Source: Anabaena sp. CRKS33
GTDB taxonomy: Bacteria > Cyanobacteriota > Cyanobacteriia > Cyanobacteriales > Nostocaceae
Assembly (NCBI GenBank): GCA_001672075.1
Contig: LJOT01000012.1
Span: forward strand, 1 to 35,641
Direction: 5' to 3'
Length of the DNA stretch: 35,641 nucleotides
Under the pieces are notes generated by a model that worked only from the letters and a program-made list of their open reading frames with translations, did no database searches and was not told the DNA's origin. Numbering within the stretch: position 1 is the stretch's first letter; every line of letters starts with the position of its first letter. The translations under genes and the position numbers were made by a program. Positions 1-7,816 of the stretch are shown piece by piece.

Positions 1-1150
1 TACCTACATGGCGCTCCATCTGCGTACCAAATATAGCAGAAGGTTCAACGCGAGCGATCGCATCCCCAATTTCACCATGATCGTCTGTAATTAATACTTC
101 ATCGCAATATTCACTCACCTGTTCCCTAAACCAGTCAGCATCATACTTGCAATAAGTACCAGCCCACACCACATGAATCCCCATTTCCCGTGAGAGAATC
201 TTTGTTAAAGCGGCTGCATGGGTATTATCACCGAAAACCACCGCTTTCTTCCCAGTCAAGTTCTGACAGTCAATAGAACGGGAAAACCAAGCCGCTTGGG
301 ATACGTGCAGAGTTTGTTCATTGATGAAGTCTTCGTAATTAACATCACTACCTTGAGCGTTAATTACCTGCTGAATTTTGCGGATACATCTAGCAGTTTC
401 TACAACACCCATGGGCGTAATATCTACGTAAGGAGTGCCAAATTGTTCTTCTAAATATCTAGCTGTTGTTAACCCCAGTTCCCGATAAGGAACTAAGTTA
501 AACCAAGCTTGGGGCATATTTTTCAACTCATGAACCGCAGCACCTTCAGGAATGACAATATTCACCTCAATTCCCAAATCAGCCATTAACCGTTTAAGTT
601 CGGTACAGTCGTGGTTATTGTGGAAACCAAGGGTAGAAACGCCGATAATGTTAACCGAGGGTTTAGCGGTTTTCTGTGTTGGTAATTCCCCCCGCTTCTG
701 GGCTTTTTCAATGTAATATTGGACAATTTGTTGTAAAGTCCGGTCTGCGGCTTGTAATTCATTGTAGCGGTAATGATTCACGTCTGCCAGCATTACGTCC
801 CCTTTTGCTTCCAATTGGGCCCGTTCGACAAAGTTGTGTAAGTCTTCTTGCAAAATGCTGGAAGTGCAGGTAGGGGTTAAGACAATTAAATCGGGGTGTT
901 CTTCCGCGTCTTTGCGAGTAATATTATCTACTACCTTTTCTTGAGAACCACGGGCTAAAACGTTTCTATCAACGACGCTGGTTGTCACTGGAGTGAAATC
1001 TCTCTCCCGCGATAGCATGGAACGCATAACATTGAAGTAGTCATCACCCAGGGGCGCGTGCATAATTGCATGAACGTTTTTAAAAGAACTAGCAATTCGC
1101 AAAGTACCAATGTGGGCTGGTCCTGCATACATCCAGTAAGCTAATTTCAT
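1..1150 (-). CDS. chlB: Light-independent protochlorophyllide reductase subunit B, N-terminal part (runs off the left edge)
   Basis: ChlB pairs with ChlN to form the NB component of dark-operative protochlorophyllide oxidoreductase, which reduces protochlorophyllide in chlorophyll synthesis without light. Translating the minus strand from the ATG at 1150 gives [20 protein letters not shown], the typical ChlB N-terminus, and about 383 codons stay open to the window edge, with PTCTSS and [13 protein letters not shown] stretches characteristic of the family. A GGGAG ribosome binding site (1159-1163) lies 8 nt before the ATG. The C-terminal part is outside the window. It is divergent from the asparagine-synthase-like gene at 1414, with a 263-bp spacer. 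The identification is from sequence recall of the family and is secure. Confidence 0.97.
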   Translation of the reverse strand, partial: MKLAYWMYAGPAHIGTLRIASSFKNVHAIMHAPLGDDYFNVMRSMLSRERDFTPVTTSVVDRNVLARGSQEKVVDNITRKDAEEHPDLIVLTPTCTSSILQEDLHNFVERAQLEAKGDVMLADVNHYRYNELQAADRTLQQIVQYYIEKAQKRGELPTQKTAKPSVNIIGVSTLGFHNNHDCTELKRLMADLGIEVNIVIPEGAAVHELKNMPQAWFNLVPYRELGLTTARYLEEQFGTPYVDITPMGVVETARCIRKIQQVINAQGSDVNYEDFINEQTLHVSQAAWFSRSIDCQNLTGKKAVVFGDNTHAAALTKILSREMGIHVVWAGTYCKYDADWFREQVSEYCDEVLITDDHGEIGDAIARVEPSAIFGTQMERHVG

Positions 1151-1413
1151 CCGGTTTTCTCCCTTTGCAACTTAAAATTTCTATAAGTGCTTGATTATTA
1201 AATCGTTTCTGATTTTCTCAAATCTACCAGCTATGAACAAATAAGGTTTGTTACGAGGTTCTTTGGTGTGAAAGATGGTAAAACCTAGTTCCTGACTGGG
1301 TTATAGCTGCTATTTAAACAATATTTATGTTGTTTAAGTCAATAAATCTTAATGATTTGTAAAATAAGCTGTTACATATCTAAATTAGACCTGTTGGAGA
1401 TATATACAAAAAA
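1151..1413. promoter_or_regulatory. Divergent intergenic region between chlB and the asparagine-synthase-like gene
   Basis: This 263-bp spacer must hold the promoter of chlB (leftward) and probably that of the 1414-5199 unit (rightward). It is AT-rich, especially at 1300-1413. A GGAGA at 1396-1400 lies 13 nt before the ATG at 1414, a longer gap than usual. I could not assign -35/-10 boxes with confidence. Confidence 0.4.
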
Positions 1414-3345
1414 ATGATATATCATACATGGGAACACAAATACTACATTGACTTTAAAAATACTTGTCCTGCATTCATAAATAATTTCTTAGATAATTTG
1501 GTGAACTGGGATTTTATCGCTGCAAATTTTGCTCCTGAGATTTTAACGAGTGATTGCTCATGGGTGATTAGTAATTTAATATTGTTACTGATTACCCTTT
1601 ATTCAGTACCCAAACCAATGCTATTTAATTTTTTTAAAAGTTCTCATGTTATTACAAATATTGAATTTAAGTCTAGTTGGTGTGTAGCTTATGGAAAACT
1701 AAGTAATTTCACTAGGGATATAATTTGGCAAGATCAGCAATTTGCAGTTATTTCTAAATCAGATAAATTTGCAATCAGTGATAGTCAAAGATTTATCATA
1801 GTTGGAGATATTTGGTTAAGTAACCGAGGAGAACTACTGCAAAAATTAGGAATTGAGATTAATCATAATTGCAGTCATCAAAAAATAGTAGCACAACTTT
1901 GGGAAAAATACAATTCTGAATGTTTAAAGCTATTATTGGGAATGTTTGGGTTAGTAGTTTGGGACTGTGAAAAACAGGAATTATATTTAATTAGAGATGC
2001 CATTGGTGGTCGTACCTTATATTATACTACCACAGGTTTAACTTATTGGATAGCCCCAAAATTAAGAACTTTAACACCTTATCGTTCTGATAATTTAGAT
2101 TTAGTTGCATTACGGGATTATCTTTGTTGTGCATTTGTTCCGGGAGAAAGGACGCTTTGGGAAGATATTAAAGAAATTCGTCCCGGTAGTTTTTTAAAAC
2201 TACCATCTCACAAAGTTGATCATTATTGGCAATTAAAAGAACAAATTATAGACACAAATCAACCTTTAGAATGGTATGGTGAAAAACTGCGGTTTTTACT
2301 TGAACAAGTTGTTAAAGAATATTTACCCGAAAATCAACCGGTTGGTATTTTCCTATCTGGTGGTTTAGATTCTAGCAGCATTACCGCACTAGCAGCAAAA
2401 TTACATCATGCACCAATTCACACCTATTCTATTCATTTTGGTGCAGAAACTGCGAATGAATTAGAATTTTCTAGTTTAGTTTCTCAACATTGTCAAACCC
2501 AACATCACATCTTAGAAATTAGCTTTCGGGATATGTGGGAACGTTTACTAGAAACCATGGCTTATTTAGATGATCCTATTGGTGATCCTTTGACAGTTCC
2601 CAATTTATTAATAGGGAGAATAGCGCGGGAAAATGTGCAAATTACCCTGAATGGAGAGGGAGGAGATCCTTGTTTTGGTGGTCCAAAAAATCAACCTATG
2701 TTAATTAACAGTTTATATGGTTCTATTAATAATCAAGATTCATTACAAGCTTATTTAACATCTTTTCAAAAGTGCGCTTTAGATTTACCACGACTTTTAA
2801 AACCAGAAATTTGGCAAAGTTTAAAAAATGAATCATCTGTATTTAATCATGATTTAAATACCGATGTCAATTATTTGAATAGATTAATGTTTCTAAACAT
2901 TAAATTTAAAGGTGCAGATCAAATTTTAACAAAAGTGAATAATTTAACTCAAGCGGCAGATTTACAGGGTTTATCACCATTATTTGATCAGCGGATAGTT
3001 GAATTAAGTATGCAAATTCCTCCAGAATATAAACTTTCAGGAGTTCAAGAAAAAGCGGTTTTAAAAAAAGCAGTTAGTGATATTTTACCAGATACTATTA
3101 TTCATCGTCCTAAAAGTGGGATGATGGTTCCTGTACAATTGGGATTTAGAAAATATTGGCCAAGAAAAGCGCGGAAATTGTTGTTAAATAGAAATAGTCA
3201 GATATCAGCTTATATTAATCAGGATATATTGCGTGAATGGTTAGATTTTCAAGGTGATATTTGGGGAAGATATGGTGTTAAACTGTGGTTATTGGTGAGT
3301 TTGGAAATTTGGTTGCAAGTAAATAAAAATACCTTGGAGAAATAG
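1414..3345 (+). CDS. Asparagine-synthase-like ATP-pyrophosphatase without glutaminase cysteine (AsnB-like 1)
   Basis: The 643-residue protein resembles class-II asparagine synthetases, which adenylate a carboxylate and join it to an amine. The synthetase half is clear: the ATP-pyrophosphatase loop SGGLDSS at residues 315-321, NGEGGDPCFGG (the EGGDE region) near 417-427, and RPKSGMMVP near the C-terminus. The N-terminal half has the fold signatures of the glutaminase domain (RDAIGGRTLYY) but no Met-Cys start, so it should not use glutamine; beta-lactam synthetases and lasso cyclases share this loss. Residues 1-68 match nothing I know and hold a hydrophobic stretch (about 49-66); Met69 (1618) is an alternative start but has no visible ribosome binding site. 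The stop is 4 bp from the ATPase gene. A homologue is encoded at 7780-9480. The substrate is unknown. Confidence 0.8.
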   Translation: MIYHTWEHKYYIDFKNTCPAFINNFLDNLVNWDFIAANFAPEILTSDCSWVISNLILLLITLYSVPKPMLFNFFKSSHVITNIEFKSSWCVAYGKLSNFTRDIIWQDQQFAVISKSDKFAISDSQRFIIVGDIWLSNRGELLQKLGIEINHNCSHQKIVAQLWEKYNSECLKLLLGMFGLVVWDCEKQELYLIRDAIGGRTLYYTTTGLTYWIAPKLRTLTPYRSDNLDLVALRDYLCCAFVPGERTLWEDIKEIRPGSFLKLPSHKVDHYWQLKEQIIDTNQPLEWYGEKLRFLLEQVVKEYLPENQPVGIFLSGGLDSSSITALAAKLHHAPIHTYSIHFGAETANELEFSSLVSQHCQTQHHILEISFRDMWERLLETMAYLDDPIGDPLTVPNLLIGRIARENVQITLNGEGGDPCFGGPKNQPMLINSLYGSINNQDSLQAYLTSFQKCALDLPRLLKPEIWQSLKNESSVFNHDLNTDVNYLNRLMFLNIKFKGADQILTKVNNLTQAADLQGLSPLFDQRIVELSMQIPPEYKLSGVQEKAVLKKAVSDILPDTIIHRPKSGMMVPVQLGFRKYWPRKARKLLLNRNSQISAYINQDILREWLDFQGDIWGRYGVKLWLLVSLEIWLQVNKNTLEK

Positions 3346-3349
3346 TTAA

Positions 3350-4612
3350 ATGCTAAAAGAACTTCATTTACAGTCTGTAGGACCATCTCCTCAATTTGAT
3401 GTTGAATTTGCTAATAGGCTCAATATCTTTACTGGGGATAATGGATTAGGTAAAAGTTTCTTACTAGATGTTGCTTGGTGGGTACTTACTGGAAACTGGG
3501 TAGAACAACCCGTTTATCCGCAAAGAAATACAGAAAAACCTCCAGAAATTATCTCCCAAATTATCACTCTAGATGATGATGAAGGAAAAAATTATTCCTT
3601 TAAATTTAATTTTTCTAAACAAAAATGGCAAGATTTAAGAGTTCCCTTTCATAGTGTTCCCTTATTAAAAGGAATAATTATTTTTGTTCGCGTTGATGGA
3701 AGTTTCTCTATTTTTGATCCTGCTCGCAACGATGAAGATGCCTATGATTTTACCCCTGATACACTTTGGAATGGGTTAAAATTAAAAGGAAAAGTTATTT
3801 GTAACGGTCTGATTCAAGATTGGGTAACATGGCAAAATCAACCCCAAAAAACGCCATTTCAACTTTTATCAGATGTAATTAAACAACTTGCACCTCATCC
3901 TGATGAATGGATAGAAATAGGAGAACCAACGCGAGTATCTGTTGATGATGTGCGTGATATTCCGACAATTAATCTTTCTTATGGTAATATTCCCATTACC
4001 CAAGCATCAGCAGGAATGAAGCGGATTTTGGGACTTGCTTATTTATTAGTATGGACTTGGTATGAACACGAAAAAGCTTCTGAATTAAAGCAGCAAGAAC
4101 CAATGAATCAAATAGTTTTATTAATAGATGAAATTGAGTCTCATCTCCATCCTCGCTGGCAAAGAGCGATTTTACCATCTATTTTATCAGTAGTCAATCA
4201 GTTAAAATCAAATATCACAATACAAGCTTTAGTTACTACTCATTCTCCCCTTGTGCTGGCTTCATTAGAACCAATATTTGATGAAGAACAAGATAAATTA
4301 TTTTTATTTGAACTACAAGGAAAAGACGTTGAACTAAATGAAATGTTCTGGACTAAACAAGGTGATACTGTAGGATGGTTAACATCAGAAATATTTGGAC
4401 TAAAACAAGCACGTTCTCAAGAATCAGAAACCGCAATTGAAGCAGCAGAAGCGTGGATGCGAAATGATAATATGAATACTTTTCCTGAACATTTGAGAAC
4501 ACAATCACAAATTCATCAGGAATTGCAAAGACTTTTACCGGGACATGATCCATTTTGGCCACGTTGGATAGTTACAGCAGAAAGAAGAAATCAAAAATCA
4601 TCAGACTCATAG
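3350..4612 (+). CDS. ABC-type AAA ATPase, Septu PtuA-like
   Basis: This 420-residue ATPase is of the RecF/SMC-like (AAA_15/AAA_21) type found in OLD and Septu defence systems. Visible motifs are Walker A GDNGLGKS at residues 29-36, a signature-like ASAGMKR stretch near 221-227, Walker B LLIDEIESHLHP with Asp260 and Glu261, and the H-loop TTHSP with His298. The C-terminus carries LPGHDPFWPRW, a stretch I associate with ATPases paired with HNH proteins. Its start is 4 bp after the asparagine-synthase-like gene and its stop 5 bp before the HNH gene, so the three are probably one transcript. In Septu, PtuA oligomers hold PtuB nucleases and restrict phage. The assignment rests on motifs plus the adjacent HNH gene; a generic DNA-repair-like ATPase is the alternative. 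Confidence 0.75.
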   Translation: MLKELHLQSVGPSPQFDVEFANRLNIFTGDNGLGKSFLLDVAWWVLTGNWVEQPVYPQRNTEKPPEIISQIITLDDDEGKNYSFKFNFSKQKWQDLRVPFHSVPLLKGIIIFVRVDGSFSIFDPARNDEDAYDFTPDTLWNGLKLKGKVICNGLIQDWVTWQNQPQKTPFQLLSDVIKQLAPHPDEWIEIGEPTRVSVDDVRDIPTINLSYGNIPITQASAGMKRILGLAYLLVWTWYEHEKASELKQQEPMNQIVLLIDEIESHLHPRWQRAILPSILSVVNQLKSNITIQALVTTHSPLVLASLEPIFDEEQDKLFLFELQGKDVELNEMFWTKQGDTVGWLTSEIFGLKQARSQESETAIEAAEAWMRNDNMNTFPEHLRTQSQIHQELQRLLPGHDPFWPRWIVTAERRNQKSSDS

Positions 4613-4617
4613 TAAAT

Positions 4618-5199
4618 ATGTTAAAGTTTAATCCTCCAGCAGAACCAGAAAATTTTGATGCAAAAGCACGACAACCAGGTAATAATTGGTTAGAAAAAAA
4701 TCCAGATAAAAAAAGACCAAAAGATTATTGGTCAAATTTTAAAAGTGATTTAGCTGATGGCTTTGGTAATCTTTGTGGTTATACTGTTATGTATGAACCT
4801 GTTGGCACTGTAGACCATTTCCTATGTTGTGAAAATCATCGTGATTTGGCTTATGAATGGAGTAATTACCGTTTTGCTTCTGGTTGGATTAATAGTAGTA
4901 AAGGTACTCTTGATAACCAGATTCTTAACCCATTTGAAGTTGAAGATGATTGGTTTGAAATTTTGTTACCTTCCCTACAATTAGTAATAACTGATGCAGT
5001 ACCAGAAGAAAAACGCCAAAAGGCTGAATTTACTTTACAAAGATTACCTTTACAGGATGATGAAAGAGTTCTTCGTCAGCGTCGAGAATGGTATAAGTTG
5101 TATATTGATGGTGATCTTACCCTAACAGGATTAGAAAAGAAAGCTCCCTTGATTGCTCGTGCAGTTAGAAAACAACAAGCAAATTCTCAGTTAAAATAA
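4618..5199 (+). CDS. HNH-like nuclease, Septu PtuB-like
   Basis: Read from the ATG at 4618, 5 bp after the ATPase stop, this is a 193-residue protein. The frame is open further upstream (ATG at 4555), but that would overlap the ATPase gene and add a basic stretch unlike the family. HNH features are Cys53-Gly-Tyr, Asp66-His67, Trp81-Ser-Asn83 and Asn92-x2-Lys95, matching the pattern of TIGR02646/PtuB proteins (DH, W-N, N-x2-K). The first zinc knuckle seems incomplete: CGYTVMY stands where CxYC is usual. PtuB nucleases cut nucleic acid under control of the PtuA ATPase encoded just upstream. The gene ends 23 bp from the end of the convergent gene at 5223. The nuclease assignment is moderately sure; the defence role follows from the pair. 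Confidence 0.7.
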   Translation: MLKFNPPAEPENFDAKARQPGNNWLEKNPDKKRPKDYWSNFKSDLADGFGNLCGYTVMYEPVGTVDHFLCCENHRDLAYEWSNYRFASGWINSSKGTLDNQILNPFEVEDDWFEILLPSLQLVITDAVPEEKRQKAEFTLQRLPLQDDERVLRQRREWYKLYIDGDLTLTGLEKKAPLIARAVRKQQANSQLK

Positions 5200-5222
5200 T
5201 TATTAGTAACATCCATGTTTAT

Positions 5223-6536
5223 TCAACCAAAACTTTCCACCAGATAAATATCATTTCCTGAATTAATACCTGAATCACCAATTAAAATTATACTACTATC
5301 ATCACCTTCTAAATTCAAGCTTCCAGAAATACCATGTCTGAGAACTTGAATTAATTTTTGTGGGGTAAAAGATTCCAATTCGACAAAATTACCAGTATCT
5401 AACCAAGCTAATTCGTCAGCAGTTAAACTCTGACGAATATCTACAGATAATTTTTTAGCTTCGTCTTTTAACTGTGAAGAAAACCGAATAAACATTTTTC
5501 CCTGACTCGCAATAATTTGACGGGGTAAAAGTCCCAGGTCAATAATTGTCATATTGCTATTTAAAAACCACTTTTCACTGGTGCGGAGATGATGAACTAA
5601 ACTGACACCTTTAGGACTACAATCATGGATAGCATAGACTTTTAAATCAGGGTTACGTCGTAGCATTTCCATTGTAGTATTGAAAATGCTTTGAGGATAA
5701 CCAGTAATACTGAGAATTGCACAATTATTTTCAAAGTGGAAATTATTAGCAATTAATAATTGTGCCATATTAGCACTATCACAAACTACTAATCTATCAA
5801 AACTATAAGCTGTTATATCGGGGTTAATAGATTTAGGTGCAATTTGTTCTTGTTGTGAAGTTAGAACTTTATCAACTTTACCATTTATTTGTTGCCATTT
5901 TCTCAACCAACTATCTAAATCTGTGGAAGGAAATAAAAATTCCTGTGGTAGATTTTGGACTTTTCCTAACTGTGTAGTTCCTAAAAATATTGATAGCAAC
6001 CCTAAAATTACCACAATACAGAAAACAGGGAAAGACTTTAACACAAATAAACTTGCTGATATTCCCACTACCAGAATTAGCACTCCCAGTCCTTGTAAGT
6101 TTCTAGCACTTGCTTTCCGACTAGCATTGTTTAATCTACTTGAATTTGTGTTATTAAATAAATGCCAAATTGTAAGTGCTTGGTAAATTAGATTAACAAC
6201 AAGAAAAGAATTAGGTATAAAAGCAGCAGTAAATCCTCCAACAAAACCTGTTACCCAAACATTAAAAAAAAGATATGAAAACCAAAATCCTATTGGTTGA
6301 AGTACCTTTTTTCTGAACCGACTATCTAAAAAATAAAGGAGTTGTTTGGGTGTAAAATATAAAGTATAACTAGCTGAAATATCTGCTAATGTTTTAGAAA
6401 ACATAGAATCGGTAATTGTCACAGTTCTCATACTTGTGGGTTCAAAAACAAAAGGATGATTACATTTTAAACATCTGCCTTGATTTGCTGTTCTGTCTTT
6501 TAATTTATTATCAGTTCCGCAGTTAATACATTTCAT
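5223..6536 (-). CDS. Zinc-ribbon membrane protein with a Toprim-like C-terminal domain
   Basis: I do not recognise this 437-residue protein as a named family. It begins with a short zinc ribbon (Cys3-x2-Cys6 and Cys22-x2-Cys25). About four membrane segments follow at roughly 84-105, 108-127, 149-168 and 170-187. From about residue 245 a soluble domain resembles the Toprim fold of topoisomerase VI A / JetD proteins: LVVCDSANMAQLL, then SITGYPQSIFNTTMEML, then YAIHDCSPKGVSL. The second aspartate of the DxD motif is Ser307 and the usual N-terminal glutamate is absent, so metal catalysis is doubtful. It is the last gene of the minus-strand operon, starting 53 bp after the PLP-enzyme homologue ends. 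The Toprim reading is by eye and needs a structure or profile comparison. Confidence 0.6.
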   Translation of the reverse strand: MKCINCGTDNKLKDRTANQGRCLKCNHPFVFEPTSMRTVTITDSMFSKTLADISASYTLYFTPKQLLYFLDSRFRKKVLQPIGFWFSYLFFNVWVTGFVGGFTAAFIPNSFLVVNLIYQALTIWHLFNNTNSSRLNNASRKASARNLQGLGVLILVVGISASLFVLKSFPVFCIVVILGLLSIFLGTTQLGKVQNLPQEFLFPSTDLDSWLRKWQQINGKVDKVLTSQQEQIAPKSINPDITAYSFDRLVVCDSANMAQLLIANNFHFENNCAILSITGYPQSIFNTTMEMLRRNPDLKVYAIHDCSPKGVSLVHHLRTSEKWFLNSNMTIIDLGLLPRQIIASQGKMFIRFSSQLKDEAKKLSVDIRQSLTADELAWLDTGNFVELESFTPQKLIQVLRHGISGSLNLEGDDSSIILIGDSGINSGNDIYLVESFG

Positions 6537-6589
6537 GGTTTTGTTGGTTTTGATTTTGGGGATAAATTAATAATTAAAAAAGTCGAATT

Positions 6590-7816
6590 TTAGATGATTT
6601 GATTATTAAGTAAAACGCTGTAATCTTCCCGTTTACGAATTAAACGATGTCTACCATTTTCTAATAATACTTCCGCAGGTCTGGGACGATGTAAAAAGTG
6701 AGAAGACATAGCATAACCATAAGCACCAACATCTAAAATAGCGATAATATCGCCAATTTCTAAGGCAGGAAGTTGGCAGTTTTTGCCTAAATAATCCCGT
6801 GAATATGTGGTATTTCCACAAACATCAGTTAGATACTTTTGAGAGGTTGAATTTTTCAAAGTTCTAATTTCTCGATAACCTCCATGTACAGAAATAACAG
6901 AAATATTAGCAATAGTAGAATCTACACCGATAATTTGTTTTTCTCCTTGCCATTTTACCGAAACAACTTTAGCCAATAAAGTAGCACAACTCGCTATAGC
7001 AGAGCGTCCTGGCTCAATCATTAAATTAATATTTTTGCCAATTTTACTAATTTTATTAGTTAATTGATGTCCAAATAATTGCCAATCAAAAGCCATATTA
7101 TCATGATGATATGGATAACCAAAACCACCGCCAAAATCTAAATATTGCCAATCTGGTAACTTTTTTGCAGTTGCTAAAATCGAATCAATTACATCAGTAA
7201 AAGCTGTTGTTGCATTAGTTCCCGTACCGCGATAAAAATGTAAACCAGAAATCTTTAAACCCACAGCACGACTAATAGAAATAGCCTGATCAAAATCTAG
7301 AGAACTAACACCAATACGACTATCTTCCGTAACATTCAACCGCAAACCGATATCTAACTTTGCGTCTTTGCTTCTCTGCGTCTTTGCGCGAAATAAAAAA
7401 ACCTCACAACATAAACGCAACTGAGAAATACTATCTAAATTGAGAGTTGTTACACCCCAATTAATAACTTGTGCCATTTCCTCCCGATTTAAATTACTAC
7501 CGCTATAGACGATATCACCAGCATGAAAACCCGCATTTAAACCCAAATAAATATCACCTGGAGTATTAGCATGAAGTCCCCAACCGGCGTTTTTAAATAT
7601 TTTTAGTAATGCAATATTACTATTTGTTACACTAGCAAAATGAAACTGAGTATGGGGATAACTAATAGCTTTGGTAATATATGAAATAGTTTGGCGTAAA
7701 ATATGGGCATCATAAACATATAAAGGAGAACCGTAAACTTGTAATAGTTCATGTACAAGTTCTGGTGTTAATTCTAGTCCTAAAATTGGAACTTTTGGTA
7801 CTGTTTCCATAACCAT
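6590..7816 (-). CDS. Fold-III PLP decarboxylase homologue (LysA-like) lacking the PLP lysine
   Basis: The 408-residue protein has the layout of diaminopimelate/ornithine decarboxylases: an alanine-racemase-like barrel, then a beta domain. Conserved parts are GGGFGYPY (229-236, phosphate-binding loop), IEPGRSA (267-273) and GAYGYAMSS (364-372). Key catalytic residues are replaced: Val63 stands at the Schiff-base lysine (FASVTNSNI against FAQKACSNI of E. coli LysA), Tyr195 at the HxGS histidine, and Thr337-Tyr338 at the Cys-Glu pair. It may bind a ligand or partner rather than decarboxylate. Residues 142-153 derive from an inserted dispersed repeat. The start (7816; Met3 at 7810 also possible) overlaps the end of the upstream asparagine-synthase-like gene by up to 37 bp, suggesting coupled translation. 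It is unlikely to be the housekeeping lysA. Confidence 0.8.
   Translation of the reverse strand: MVMETVPKVPILGLELTPELVHELLQVYGSPLYVYDAHILRQTISYITKAISYPHTQFHFASVTNSNIALLKIFKNAGWGLHANTPGDIYLGLNAGFHAGDIVYSGSNLNREEMAQVINWGVTTLNLDSISQLRLCCEVFLFRAKTQRSKDAKLDIGLRLNVTEDSRIGVSSLDFDQAISISRAVGLKISGLHFYRGTGTNATTAFTDVIDSILATAKKLPDWQYLDFGGGFGYPYHHDNMAFDWQLFGHQLTNKISKIGKNINLMIEPGRSAIASCATLLAKVVSVKWQGEKQIIGVDSTIANISVISVHGGYREIRTLKNSTSQKYLTDVCGNTTYSRDYLGKNCQLPALEIGDIIAILDVGAYGYAMSSHFLHRPRPAEVLLENGRHRLIRKREDYSVLLNNQII
7361..7394 (-). repeat. Short dispersed repeat inside the LysA-like gene
   Basis: The minus strand reads CGCGCAAAGACGCAGAGAAG and continues with a further CAAAGACGC unit. This resembles the short GACGCAGAG-type repeats scattered through Nostocales genomes, usually between genes. 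Here it is in frame and adds FRAKTQRSKDAK to the protein, between the barrel strands LCCEV and LDIGLRLN. A relative lies in the neighbouring gene at 9391-9428. Confidence 0.65.

Noticed and set aside
218..873. Open frames on the plus strand of 78 and 65 codons
   Set aside because: They lie antisense inside chlB, whose minus-strand translation is clearly conserved; no ribosome binding sites or recognisable domains.
6590..7816. Housekeeping diaminopimelate decarboxylase (lysA)
   Set aside because: The PLP lysine and catalytic cysteine are replaced, and the gene sits in an accessory operon.
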